Notes: generated from the sequence alone by a model not told the origin. Counted from the first letter of the stretch, positions 1-8,134 are shown. The stretch: 51,516 nt of DNA from an uncultured Treponema sp. (GCA_947178095.1 CAMWWZ010000009.1:1-51516), one strand, 5' to 3'. Made by a program: numbers and translations.

Positions 1-154
1 GCTCGTCGAGCGTCCGCGCCTTGCGGTCGAGCGCGCACAGGAACGCCGTGCCGCTTTCGTTGGTGCAGCGGTCGTTGAAAAGCCCTGTGCTCGTCACGTA
101 GCCCACACCGTCGTAGTTGCGGATGTAGGTATCCTTCTTCTGTCTGTAAAGCAT
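1..154 (-). CDS. PqqD/RRE-like N-terminal domain, probably of a radical SAM peptide maturase (partial)
   Basis: Only the first 51 codons lie in the window; the gene continues past base 1. The ATG at 154 follows a good ribosome site (AAGGAG, about 161-166). The peptide starts MLYRQKKDTYIRNYDGVGYV and continues with a TNESG turn, a FLCAL helix and RTLDE, the layout of a PqqD-type fold (RiPP recognition element), the domain that holds leader peptides for radical SAM enzymes. It could be a stand-alone PqqD protein or the front of a fused PqqD-radical SAM protein; the window cannot decide. It reads in the same direction as the radical SAM gene at 755-1819, which supports a role in peptide modification. 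Confidence 0.6.
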   Translation of the reverse strand, partial: MLYRQKKDTYIRNYDGVGYVTSTGLFNDRCTNESGTAFLCALDRKARTLDE

Positions 155-180
155 AGTTAAATCTCCTTAAAAATTTAATC

Positions 181-209
181 TTTACTTTTCGTCCCTCTCG
201 TGCTATACT
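181..209 (+). promoter_or_regulatory. Sigma70-type promoter of the UPF0175/DUF3368 pair
   Basis: TTTACT at 181-186 and TATACT at 204-209 are 17 bp apart. Transcription would start near 216 and give a short leader before the ATG at 230. Confidence 0.6.
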
Positions 210-229
210 TTCAGGCGCAAGGAGGGCTT

Positions 230-535
230 ATGGCAAACATGGAAATCACGCTCACCGTGTCGCAGAACGTCGCCCGTTACGTCAAGGTTGACGCGGACGG
301 AGGGCCAGACCTGCGCGGGCGTGCGATGCTCCTTTACCCCGCCATCGCCGACATGACCATTTCCCACGGCCGCGCGGCGGAACTTCTCGGAATTCCCAAG
401 TGGGATTTGATTGAACTGTACGCGAGCATGGGCATCCCATACCTCTCGCAGACCTGGGAGGAGGCGCAGGAGGACTCCCGCGCAATCGAAGAAGCCATGC
501 GCTTGGACAAAACGCTGGCGGGGGAACTCGCATGA
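230..535 (+). CDS. UPF0175 family antitoxin-like protein
   Basis: A 101-residue protein. I chose the ATG at 230 because AAGGAGGG lies just upstream; a GTG at 200 in the same frame has no such site. The central stretch (about residues 45-75), with ISHGRAAELLGIPKWDL followed by GIPYL, is the signature of UPF0175 proteins, small DNA-binding antitoxins usually paired with DUF3368 PIN-domain toxins. Its stop overlaps the start of the downstream toxin-like gene (ATGA at 532-535), so the two are translationally coupled. The pair runs opposite to its neighbours and is inserted between two minus-strand genes. Confidence 0.75.
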   Translation: MANMEITLTVSQNVARYVKVDADGGPDLRGRAMLLYPAIADMTISHGRAAELLGIPKWDLIELYASMGIPYLSQTWEEAQEDSRAIEEAMRLDKTLAGELA

Positions 536-750
536 TTGTCGTTTCCGACACCACGCCGCTCATCTCGCTCCTTAAAATCGGTCGGCTTGACCTGCTCCGG
601 ACGCTTTTCAAGGTGAGCATCCTTGACCGCGCGTTCCGCCTCAACCATATTACTGCCGAAGAGACACGCCGTTGCGCCGAGGCTCTCCGCGTAAACGGTC
701 GGTACATAAGCGGCGAACTTCTTGACAGCCTGCTCACACAAATGCGCTAG
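532..750 (+). pseudogene. DUF3368 PIN-domain toxin with in-frame internal deletion
   Basis: Only 72 residues, against about 155 for the family. The first 27 residues (MIVVSDTTPLISLLKIGRLD onward) are the canonical DUF3368 N-terminus with the first catalytic Asp. They jump directly into the family's C-terminal helices (AFRLNHITAEETRRCAEALR, then YISGELLD). The middle, which carries the other acidic active-site residues and the PIN core, is missing without breaking the frame. The product cannot fold as a complete PIN nuclease, so it is probably inactive or a small regulatory remnant. The stop is 4 bp from the end of the convergent radical SAM gene. Confidence 0.7.
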
Positions 751-754
751 CATC

Positions 755-1819
755 TCATTTGTCCTTGTTGCATTGATTCGCTTTCATAATCTCATCTCTC
801 CGTGCTGCGAGTTCTTTTCTCAAAGCCACGAACTTACAAAACTCCGCGTCCACCTTGCCGAGCTTTCCATGGTTGGCGGTGACATGCGGGGTGAAGCAGA
901 AGTCGCAGAAGTCTGCGTACTTGCATGCGGCGCATTCGGGAATGTCTGCGGCGCGTATCGTCCGAAGCCTTTTCAAAAGCGGGCTGTTCTCGTACACTTC
1001 GCGCAGGGTGTTGCTTTCGATGTTGCCCAGTGGCTCGTACCAGCCTATCGCAGGATAGATCGCCCCGTCGCCCGACACGCACAGCGAGTGTGCCGCCCCG
1101 CCGTAGAACTCGACCTGCGAAAGGTCTCGCTCGCCGTGTCCGCTTCCCCACACGTATGAAAGCCGCCCTCCGTCTTTCATGGTCTCTTTGAAGAATCCTT
1201 CCAGCTCCTCGCGCGAGAGGCGGTGGGCAAGGTTCTTCCCCTCGTAGTTCGAGCCGCCGAAGATGAAGATGTCCGCGCAACTGGGGATGCCGTTATCGTC
1301 GCACCATCGCATCACGTCCAGCACGGCAGTCTTGTTTTCTTTCATCGCGGGACAGCTGACGAATACGGGAACGCCGTGTTCGCGAAGCAGCGAAATGGTG
1401 TTCTTGGTCGCCGCGCACGAGCCTTTGAGCCCCGTGATTGCGTCGTGTACGGCTTCGTCTAGGGCGTAGAGCGAAATCTGCACTTCCTTGAGATTCTTCA
1501 AGCCCGAAAGAAATTCCGCGTCGTCCTCTTTCATCAGCGTGCCGTTCGTGAAGAGCGAGGTGCGGAATCCCATCTCGTCCGCCGCGCCAAGTATGCCGCG
1601 CCATTCGGGGTTGAGCAAAGTCTCGCCGCCTGTGACCGTGGCGGAAGTCGCGCCCAGTTCTTTTGCCTGTTCTAGTACACGCCGCGCCTGCTTCTCCGTG
1701 AGGAAGCCTCGCCGTGTGCTCTCGCACGTGCGGTAACAGTGCACGCAACGCTCGTTGCAGGGATTTGAGATTTCAAGTTCTATATGTGTCATTGCGGGTG
1801 CGCCGTCTGTTGCGTTCAT
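755..1819 (-). CDS. Radical SAM/SPASM domain protein, putative peptide maturase
   Basis: A 354-residue enzyme. The SAM-binding cluster motif CNERCVHC is at residues 21-28, followed by a GGETLLNP motif (about 64). The SPASM region has a first Cys near residue 248 and a CAACKYADFCDFC set at 296-308, which would bind auxiliary Fe-S clusters. SPASM enzymes commonly install thioether or C-C crosslinks in ribosomal peptides or mature enzymes. The start at 1819 lies 2 nt after the stop of the nuclease gene, so the genes are coupled; the ribosome site is weak. A start at residue 10 is possible. The nearby PqqD-like gene and the Cys-containing peptide at 3232-3357 suggest RiPP maturation, but the substrate is inferred. 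The segment is visibly more GC-rich than most of the window. Confidence 0.8.
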   Translation of the reverse strand: MNATDGAPAMTHIELEISNPCNERCVHCYRTCESTRRGFLTEKQARRVLEQAKELGATSATVTGGETLLNPEWRGILGAADEMGFRTSLFTNGTLMKEDDAEFLSGLKNLKEVQISLYALDEAVHDAITGLKGSCAATKNTISLLREHGVPVFVSCPAMKENKTAVLDVMRWCDDNGIPSCADIFIFGGSNYEGKNLAHRLSREELEGFFKETMKDGGRLSYVWGSGHGERDLSQVEFYGGAAHSLCVSGDGAIYPAIGWYEPLGNIESNTLREVYENSPLLKRLRTIRAADIPECAACKYADFCDFCFTPHVTANHGKLGKVDAEFCKFVALRKELAARRDEIMKANQCNKDK

Positions 1820-1821
1820 TT

Positions 1822-3132
1822 TTATTTTCCGTTGTTATAATTGATATCAGATTGACTCTTCCACTCCTCGATGGCCTCATGCAGTTTTTCCCGCATTTCC
1901 TTTGTTTCTTTAAACAGTGTTTTCATTGCGGCTGTCACTTTTTCCACGTCCGTCACGTCATTGATTTCTTTGTTGCATGGCAGTTTTCCGTAGGAAAGTC
2001 TTGTGTACTTTGATTTCCCGTCGCTTCCTTTTGAATATCTTATACCTTTAGATTCCAGAACATTAAGAAGTTTCTGTCTTTTATCCGAATCCTCAAACGG
2101 TCCGACTTCAATTTTAAGAGCTAATGTTCCTTTGAATCCGTCATCATCTCCATTTACAGTGCTCAAGTTGAAGAAATACCCGCAGATCGCGCCGCCCCTC
2201 CAGTCTTTGTCATCTCCACCTTTCGTTTCTTTCAGCACGGAGTCGGTGAAAGGGAAGAAATGCGCATTGCCTTTGTCTATAATTTCAATATTGTCTTTTG
2301 CGCTCTGCTCCACAAATTGCTTTCCTGCTTCGGTGATGCAGTTCTCGCCGCTTGCGCAGATGAAGTCGATAACATTCTTGTAATTCCTATAAATCTCTTT
2401 TGCGTATTCTTGTTCTTCTGTGTTCATATTCAAAAGCTCCTTTAATGTTTTTATATAATCCCTAATGAATAGGGTTGAGGGGACTCTCTCACGTTCGGAA
2501 TCGGCTGCGTCTGATAGCGTCTCCAGTATCTCAAGGACTTCGCCGTAAGTTATATGAAAATACTCTTTTCTCACTTCTTCGGAAGGCTCGTCGTCCTCAT
2601 CAAGCGTGAGATAGACTGGAATGATTTTTGCATTGGGGAATTTATCCTTCGCATGGCTCAGATAATCTGCCAGCTGTCCTTTCCGCTGCTTTGAGTAAAT
2701 TTTGTTTTCTATGAGGATTACGAACTCGGTTTTATTTTTATCAAGATTTGGGAAAAGGCATTCTATCTGCAAGTCAACCCTTTGATTGTTGTCCGACTGC
2801 TCCTCTCTGCGCACGCTTACACGCATTTCGCCTTTGGCAAGCAGGCGGAGGGCGTAGCTTATATTCTCTGTCTGCGTGGGATTCTCCGCATTCGCGCAGG
2901 ATGCCAGTTTCAGAAAAAATTGCTCGAGGAACGCAGAGCCGAATTTGTGGCTTTCCTGCGGCTTGAAAAGCCATGCGAGGACATTCGAGTGCCTGATTTC
3001 ATGGTGTTTGAGTTTCAGCACATCGAAGGCGTTGAACGCGGAGCGCGCTTTTTGCAGGCGGATGAAGTCTCTATCGCCCAAAAGTGCCGCGATGTCTTTA
3101 ATCTTTATGTCATTTTCCAATTTTTCCACCAT
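1822..3132 (-). CDS. PD-(D/E)XK nuclease superfamily protein (PF14281-like)
   Basis: 436 residues from the ATG at 3132. A longer in-frame start at 3213 would run through a palindromic repeat and is unlikely. EIRHSNVLAWLF (residues 45-56) is typical of the PDDEXK_4 family. The catalytic core is visible as D120 (RVDLQIE) and E142-x-K144 (LIENKIYSKQRKGQL). The C-terminal half (about 260-436) is less conserved. Members are DNase-fold proteins of unknown role, often in accessory or defence regions. Here it is coupled to the radical SAM gene downstream. Its GC content is lower than that of the radical SAM gene, so the cluster may be of mixed origin. No strong ribosome site is visible at 3132. Confidence 0.7.
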   Translation of the reverse strand: MVEKLENDIKIKDIAALLGDRDFIRLQKARSAFNAFDVLKLKHHEIRHSNVLAWLFKPQESHKFGSAFLEQFFLKLASCANAENPTQTENISYALRLLAKGEMRVSVRREEQSDNNQRVDLQIECLFPNLDKNKTEFVILIENKIYSKQRKGQLADYLSHAKDKFPNAKIIPVYLTLDEDDEPSEEVRKEYFHITYGEVLEILETLSDAADSERERVPSTLFIRDYIKTLKELLNMNTEEQEYAKEIYRNYKNVIDFICASGENCITEAGKQFVEQSAKDNIEIIDKGNAHFFPFTDSVLKETKGGDDKDWRGGAICGYFFNLSTVNGDDDGFKGTLALKIEVGPFEDSDKRQKLLNVLESKGIRYSKGSDGKSKYTRLSYGKLPCNKEINDVTDVEKVTAAMKTLFKETKEMREKLHEAIEEWKSQSDINYNNGK

Positions 3133-3156
3133 ACATATTAACCCAAAAACTAACCG

Positions 3157-3223
3157 CCCCGCATACGCGGGGCTCCAGTCTGCGCGGAAAATGCCCGCGC
3201 AGGCTGGCGGCATGAATGCCGCC
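3157..3223. repeat. REP-like palindromic cluster of three hairpins
   Basis: Consecutive inverted repeats: CCCCGC-4-GCGGGG (3157-3172), a 13-bp stem (3175-3187 with 3195-3207) and GGCGGCAT-2-ATGCCGCC (3206-3223). The minus-strand translation gives a PPACAGIFRADWSPAYAG-like peptide typical of dispersed palindromic elements. It lies between the small-peptide gene and the nuclease gene, where it could terminate or stabilise the peptide transcript. Confidence 0.7.
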
Positions 3224-3231
3224 TTGCTACA

Positions 3232-3357
3232 CTACGCTGTACGTTCGCAGTCTTTGCAGTGGTTGAATAACCAACCATTTTTATTAACAGGGCAACCAGC
3301 TGAGTAGCTTCCTGCGGTGCTGTTCTGCGCCACAACCTGAGGTTTTGTATAAGCCAT
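3232..3357 (-). CDS. Small Cys-containing peptide, putative RiPP precursor
   Basis: 41 residues, starting MAYTKPQVVAQNSTAGSYSA, then GCPVNKNG, and ending CKDCERTA. The ATG at 3357 follows a strong ribosome site (GGAGGAA, about 3362-3368), the best argument that the peptide is made. It has three Cys, all in the last half (one in GCP, two in CxxC), a Lys/Gln/Asn-containing front that could be a leader, and no membrane segment or signal peptide. It is the first gene in the direction of the nuclease, radical SAM and PqqD-like genes, as expected for a modified-peptide substrate. I cannot assign it to a named family. Confidence 0.6.
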   Translation of the reverse strand: MAYTKPQVVAQNSTAGSYSAGCPVNKNGWLFNHCKDCERTA

Positions 3358-3807
3358 TTTCTTCCTCCTATAAATTAAGTATATATGCACCCACGACGTG
3401 GGCGGGCTCCACTTCCGCAAGCGCGCTCGCTGCTTGTGGAAGTGGAAGTTCCATGTTTGTTCGCCCCTTGTGAAGAGCGGGCTTCTCTGCGCTCGTTGCC
3501 AAGTTTGCACTGAAACTTACGCTTATCCCGCGCCGTTCGCAGAAAATCCTTTTTTGTCGAAGCCGACATCGCTTATTATAACAGCACACGCCGCAACGCA
3601 AAAGAGAGCCCGCCAATGCAAAAACAAGTAGCAAACTCATTGCTTTTTCGTGAGTTGGCTTTGCATTTGTGCGTTTCAGCGCAAAAAAATGCATTTCTAT
3701 GCAAAAAAAACGTGTTTCTATTGATTTTTTTGTACAAAAATGCTAGCATGCTTTTTGTGCCATCATTTTGTTGGCGATATTCTAAATTATCATTTTGGGA
3801 GGATTTT
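3358..3807. other. 450-bp intergenic region with hairpins and divergent start signals
   Basis: I see no convincing gene here. It holds the ribosome site of the small peptide (3362-3368) and a long inverted repeat whose arms are TCCACTTCCGCAAGC and its near-complement (about 3408-3447), which would form a 15-bp stem. It also has an A/T-rich stretch with repeated TGCAAAAAAA-like runs (3615-3710) and the promoter of the next operon (3721-3749). Confidence 0.6.
3721..3749 (+). promoter_or_regulatory. Promoter of the LPP20/LpoB/COG3014 operon
   Basis: TTGATT at 3721-3726 and TAGCAT at 3744-3749 with a 17-bp spacer. Transcription would start near 3756, about 50 nt before the GTG start at 3808. Confidence 0.5.
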
Positions 3808-4527
3808 GTGAAAATTACAAAATTCATTGCCGTTGTCGCGCTTGTTGCGTGCTTCGGAACAGTCAACACTTTTGCCGCGAAAAAGGCGAAAGCACAGAAG
3901 GTAAAAATTGAAATCGTGAACCGCCCCGGCTTCGCGCTCGGAACGGAAATCCCTGGCTGGGTCGAATCAGTCCTTGAAGGCGAAAACAAAAAAATTGCGA
4001 AGGCTTTGAAAATCGATCCCGAAGAAACGCAGGTTTTCGTATTCTCAAATCAGGGCGACGACCTTGAATTCCTCAAGACTTGGACAGACCAGGTTGACGT
4101 TCAGCGACAAGTCGCGAACTCGTTCTCAATCGCCGTCGGACAGAGCGCGAACGCCGTTTTGCAGGGTAATTCTGGCAGCAGCGAAAGCAACATGCAGCGC
4201 GCGATCGATCAGACTGTGAAGGCTCTTTCTGCTTTGGAACTCAATGGACTTCTCAAAGAAGCGCAGTACTGGATTCAGTTCAAAAAGCCGAAGCAGGGCG
4301 TGAAAGTTACCAAAAAATCTCCCGAAAGTGCGTTCGACTACTATTATGAATATTATGTCGTTTTCACGATGAATCGCGCTATTTACGACAGGCAGCTTGC
4401 CGCGGCTTTGAACGGCGTTGAAGACAATGCGTCTGAAACCAAGTTGCTCAAAGAAGCGTTGAGCGAAAATCTTCGCGCGCCTTTGATTGACAAAGTTGCT
4501 GATCCCGAAGTGGAATACGAGTTCTAA
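3808..4527 (+). CDS. Secreted LPP20-like protein
   Basis: 239 residues. I chose the GTG at 3808 because GGGAGG lies 5 nt upstream and the protein then begins with a clear signal peptide (MKITKFIAVVALVACFGTVN, cleavage after TFA). No lipobox Cys is in place, so it is probably periplasmic. The body has the layout of LPP20-family envelope proteins: a short PGWV segment, a helical stretch (QVANSFSIAVG) and a C-terminal YYYEYYVVFTMNRA strand. It is the first gene of a four-gene operon with lpoB, a COG3014 lipoprotein and a second LPP20-like gene. The molecular role is unknown; the family call is moderate. Confidence 0.65.
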   Translation: MKITKFIAVVALVACFGTVNTFAAKKAKAQKVKIEIVNRPGFALGTEIPGWVESVLEGENKKIAKALKIDPEETQVFVFSNQGDDLEFLKTWTDQVDVQRQVANSFSIAVGQSANAVLQGNSGSSESNMQRAIDQTVKALSALELNGLLKEAQYWIQFKKPKQGVKVTKKSPESAFDYYYEYYVVFTMNRAIYDRQLAAALNGVEDNASETKLLKEALSENLRAPLIDKVADPEVEYEF

Positions 4528-4657
4528 TTTTAATTTGCTTTGGTTTTAAATTAAAATTGAATTTCCAATTACGAGTTTCCCGAAGCGAGACTCGTAAACA
4601 TGCTTTTGGTTTGCTATGCAAGCCGAAAGCGTGCGACAATTCTAAAAGGGAAAAAGC

Positions 4658-5257
4658 ATGAAAAAAATATGTTTTGTCGCCTTTGTTTTGATTGCTACCG
4701 TTTCCGCCGCTTTCGCCGCAAAAGTGAAGCGCGGAGGCGATGCCGACATGACGCCGTACTTGAACGAATCTGATTGCCGCGTTATCTGCACGGACATCGT
4801 GGGACAGATTGTCGATTCAAATCGAATCAAGCGATTCGCCAAAGAAAATTCGCGCGATCCGATTGTCACTATCGGAAGAATCAAGGACGAAACTGGCGAA
4901 TTTTTCGACACGCAGATTATCGCCAATTCTCTGAAAACCGCCATCATCAAAAGCGGCTTCCTTGAATTCATGGCGAATTCCGATGTGCGCGACGAAATGC
5001 GGCAGGAACTCATCAATCAGGCCGACCACGCGAACGAAGCGCAGGCAAAGGCAATTGACGATGAAGACGCGGCCGACTATATGCTCACTGGTTCTGTAAA
5101 AATCATGGTGCAAAACAATGGCAAAAAGCAGGAGCGAACTTACATCGTGAACATCGAAATGACCGACTTGCAAACGCATCGTTCGGTTGATATGTTCGAG
5201 CCGTCGGAAAAAGTCAAGGATTACTTGAAAAAAATCGGTTCGGTAAAAAGCCGTTGA
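4658..5257 (+). CDS. lpoB: Penicillin-binding protein activator LpoB family
   Basis: 199 residues. A signal peptide (MKKICFVAFVLIATVSAAFA) is followed by the LpoB/COG3417 domain: IVTIGRIKDETGEFFDTQII near residue 70, then a GFLEFMANSDVRDEM region and ADYMLTGSVKIMVQNNGK, the conserved central strand. In Enterobacteria LpoB is an outer-membrane lipoprotein that activates PBP1b. This copy has no lipobox Cys after the signal peptide, so membrane anchoring is doubtful and it may act as a soluble periplasmic protein. The ribosome site AAGGG precedes the ATG. A leader of about 130 bp with two hairpins separates it from the gene before. Confidence 0.8.
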   Translation: MKKICFVAFVLIATVSAAFAAKVKRGGDADMTPYLNESDCRVICTDIVGQIVDSNRIKRFAKENSRDPIVTIGRIKDETGEFFDTQIIANSLKTAIIKSGFLEFMANSDVRDEMRQELINQADHANEAQAKAIDDEDAADYMLTGSVKIMVQNNGKKQERTYIVNIEMTDLQTHRSVDMFEPSEKVKDYLKKIGSVKSR

Positions 5258-5295
5258 CAATTCTTCTATAACTATTTGAGTTTAAGGAAATCAGT

Positions 5296-6825
5296 TTGAA
5301 AAGAATGGCAAAAACTGCCGCATTTTTTGCGGCAGTCGTTATGCTGTTTGCCTCGTGCGTTTCTACGAAAGTCGAAGGCGATCAGCAGGAAAGTTCCGTT
5401 TCGGAGCAGGACAGCGCGAAAAAATCCGTTGCTGCAGAAAAAAGCAAAGCAAAAAAGCCGAAATCAAAGAAGAAGAAATTCAATCAGGAAGAGTTCGACA
5501 AAGCCTTCGATTCCTGTGACTATGATACGTGCGTCGCCATGATAAATGGCAAAAAGCCGGGCAAGGACAAAATCCTCAACGCGCTTGATGTCAATATGCT
5601 CATGCATTTGAACGCGCAGTATCTTGATTCCGCAAGGGCTTTCATGGACACGCAGCGCGAAATGCAGCAGTCGGCCAGCGACACTTCCGGCGGAAAGTCG
5701 TTCTCTGCGGCGATTGCCGGAGAAAATTCCACGGCGTATACAGGCGCGGTTTACGAACGCTTGCTCGCATATTCGATGCGCGCCGTGAACGCGCTCGCGC
5801 TCGGCGACATCAGCAATGCGAAAGGCGTGATGGACACTTACGCCGGCGACTACAAGGACGTGATTGCGCCGCTTGTCGCGCAGGAAAAGGAGCTCGAAGC
5901 GGAAAGCGAAGGCGCGCTCGAAAAGGACGAAGTTTCGAATGCGCTCAAGTCTTTGAAAGCCGTGGGAATTTCGGTTGACTTGAGCAAGGTGAACGGCGGT
6001 ACGCCTGCGAAATACACGGGAAAACCGTATGAGAATTCCGCGTTCCTTTCGTATCTTGGCGCGCTTATCTACGCCGCGAACAATTCGCCCGACCACGCCC
6101 AAGATGCGGCGCGTCTCCTTCGGGAAACGAATCCGAACGTCAGCGTTTCGGAAGACATTTTCATTCCAGCGGGAAAAGGGCGACTTAATGTTGTCGCGCT
6201 TTCGGGCACTATCGGAAAGCGTTGCCAGGCGGCGCAGGAATTCAGCACGGGAATCATTCCGGTGTTGAACACGCCGCTCAAGTTCAAAATCGCATATCCG
6301 GCATTTCCGGCGCAGGAACACGCAATCAGCGCGGTGCGCGTGACGCTTTCCGACGGCACGGCAAAAACGGCGATGCTTATTGAAGATTTTGACGAAGCGG
6401 TGAGAATCGACGTGGCGAAAAAGGCGCGCGGCGCGTACAGCCGAAGCGTCTTTAGGAATATTACGAAAAATGCGGTAACAGCGTCTACAAGCGTTGTGGC
6501 ACTTATTGCCGCAGACAAAGCAATGAAAAATTCAGAGGGAAGCATAATGATGCAAATAGCTACAGCGGCGACCTATACGGCAGCAGTCGCAGGTCTGAAC
6601 GCCGCGCTTTCCGCAATCATCAATGCGGAAAAAGCAGACGTGCGGCAAGGCTCGTACTTTCCGCACAAGGCAAGCGCGGCAGGATTTACAGTGAATCCGG
6701 GAAAATATTCGGTGAAAGTCGAATATCTTTCCAAAAACGGCACTGTTATCGAAACAAAAGAACAGGGCGACATTTCGGTTGTGGCAGGAAGACCGACTGT
6801 CGTAGTATCATCATGCGGAAGATGA
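5296..6825 (+). CDS. COG3014-type outer-membrane lipoprotein
   Basis: 509 residues. The TTG start at 5296 follows AAGGAAA at the right spacing. The signal sequence ends in LFASC, a lipobox, so it is a lipoprotein. A Lys/Ser-rich low-complexity linker follows (about residues 30-58), then a helical repeat-like region (about 65-230, alternating tandem helices) and a C-terminal domain with two Ala-rich hydrophobic segments (about 395-440). Proteins of this type are found beside LpoB and LPP20 in many Gram-negatives; the function is not established. The last codons overlap the start of the next gene, so the operon is tightly coupled. Confidence 0.7.
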   Translation: MKRMAKTAAFFAAVVMLFASCVSTKVEGDQQESSVSEQDSAKKSVAAEKSKAKKPKSKKKKFNQEEFDKAFDSCDYDTCVAMINGKKPGKDKILNALDVNMLMHLNAQYLDSARAFMDTQREMQQSASDTSGGKSFSAAIAGENSTAYTGAVYERLLAYSMRAVNALALGDISNAKGVMDTYAGDYKDVIAPLVAQEKELEAESEGALEKDEVSNALKSLKAVGISVDLSKVNGGTPAKYTGKPYENSAFLSYLGALIYAANNSPDHAQDAARLLRETNPNVSVSEDIFIPAGKGRLNVVALSGTIGKRCQAAQEFSTGIIPVLNTPLKFKIAYPAFPAQEHAISAVRVTLSDGTAKTAMLIEDFDEAVRIDVAKKARGAYSRSVFRNITKNAVTASTSVVALIAADKAMKNSEGSIMMQIATAATYTAAVAGLNAALSAIINAEKADVRQGSYFPHKASAAGFTVNPGKYSVKVEYLSKNGTVIETKEQGDISVVAGRPTVVVSSCGR

Positions 6826-7880
6826 GGCTTGCAAAAGCGGCGTTCTGCCTTGCCGTTTGTGCCGTAATTTCGGCGACAAGCCCGGTTTTTGCCGCAAAGA
6901 AAAAAGCGAAAGCCTCCGCCATGCCAGAATGGGTGAACGTTCCTGCCACTGTTTACCCGAACGACGCATACATCACGTATGTTGGCAATGCTCCCGACAG
7001 GGATTCTGCGGAAATAAAGGCACTGCAAGGTCTCGCGTCCGTGTTCGGACAAGCCGTCAAGTCTTCGTCCGAAGCGTCCGAACGGATGATTAGGGCGAAG
7101 GCGGATGGAAAAGTTGCGTCGGCGAGCGAAAGCGTGTTCAGCCAAGATATTTTGCGCACCGTTGACGTTGATAGTCTCATCGGCGTGGAAGCGCGAGAAT
7201 TTTGGTTTGACGGACAATCCACATGGTATGCAATCGCCGTCCTCGACAAGGAAAAGGCCGCCGGCATTTACAGCGACATGATTCACAAAAACGCCTCCGC
7301 GATGCAAGCAATCGTATCGCGAAGTCGCAGCGACAAAAATTCTTTCGATAGTTATGCCGCTTACGATTTTGCCGAAGACATCGCTTTGGAAAACGAAAAT
7401 CATTTGAAAAAAATGTCTGTCATAAAGCCTGCGGCGGTCTCCGCGCTGAAATCAGCCTGCCCTTCGTCAAAAGAATTCCATGCGAAGAAAATGGAAATCG
7501 CCAAGAACATTCCGATTTGCGTTATCATGCAAAATGACGAAGGCGGACGACTTTCTGCGGCGTTCAGCGAAGCAGTTTCGTCGCTCGGTTTCCGCGGAAG
7601 TTATGACGGCAATGTTAGGTATGTCCTCACATCGTCGGTCAACTTTGAGCGATCGGATGCCTCGGACGGAAAAACGACGCGCTGTCGCTACAATGTTGAG
7701 GGCTATCTTCTCGACACTGCGACGCAACAGCAGATCGTGCCGTTCACGATGTCCGGGCGCGAAGGCCATGTTGACTATCCAGAAGCGAAAAACCGCGCCG
7801 TAAGGTCGCTTGAAGCAAAAATCAAAAAAGACTTTGCGAAGCAGTTTTCGACATATTTGAAAAATCTCATCGTAGAATAA
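6813..7880 (+). CDS. Secreted LPP20 family protein
   Basis: 355 residues with a signal peptide (about 1-26, ending SPVFA). MPEWVNVPATVYPNDAYITY followed by VGNAPDRDSAEIKALQGLAS (about 37-75) is the LPP20 core, a domain that occurs in surface and flotillin-associated lipoproteins. The C-terminal third (about 235-355) has alternating strands and a charged helix. The start overlaps the end of the COG3014 gene; ATG at 6813 or 6822 are both possible and neither has a clear ribosome site, so it is probably translated by coupling. It closes the envelope operon. Confidence 0.65.
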   Translation: MRKMRLAKAAFCLAVCAVISATSPVFAAKKKAKASAMPEWVNVPATVYPNDAYITYVGNAPDRDSAEIKALQGLASVFGQAVKSSSEASERMIRAKADGKVASASESVFSQDILRTVDVDSLIGVEAREFWFDGQSTWYAIAVLDKEKAAGIYSDMIHKNASAMQAIVSRSRSDKNSFDSYAAYDFAEDIALENENHLKKMSVIKPAAVSALKSACPSSKEFHAKKMEIAKNIPICVIMQNDEGGRLSAAFSEAVSSLGFRGSYDGNVRYVLTSSVNFERSDASDGKTTRCRYNVEGYLLDTATQQQIVPFTMSGREGHVDYPEAKNRAVRSLEAKIKKDFAKQFSTYLKNLIVE

Positions 7881-7887
7881 GCCGCGC

Positions 7888-7946
7888 GGACATATCCCGA
7901 CGCTTCGTTGGAAACTTCGTTGCGAATGTGTCGGGGTATGTTGTTT
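7888..7946. repeat. Palindromic repeat with CGAC/GTCGGGGTATG arms
   Basis: CATATCCCGACGC at 7891-7903 pairs with GTGTCGGGGTATG near 7928-7940. The arms resemble the palindromes found inside the gene at 47609-48592, so this may be an intergenic copy of the same family. The rest of the 7881-8134 gap shows no gene. Confidence 0.45.
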
Positions 7947-8134
7947 CCAAAGTTTTCATTACATTACGAAACAAAAAATTTCACTTCCGTAAACCTTCGG
8001 GAAAAAAACGTTTGCCTCTGTTAAATATGAAAGGACAGTATGCAAATCGCCCTGCGTGCAACTTGCGCCAGCGCATTTGTAATTTGGGCGCGGAGGGGTT
8101 TTCTTTTTATTGGTGACGGTGTATCATAAAGTTT

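Noticed and set aside
3133..3213. Upstream start of the nuclease gene
   Set aside because: It would translate a palindromic repeat; ordinary family members start near MVEKLEN.
3616..3807. In-frame upstream extension of the secreted protein at 3808
   Set aside because: It would place about 64 residues before a good signal peptide and run through the promoter.
5464..6321. Minus-strand frame of 285 codons within the COG3014 gene
   Set aside because: Shadow of a GC-rich gene; composition is Arg/Phe/Leu-rich and no start signals are seen.
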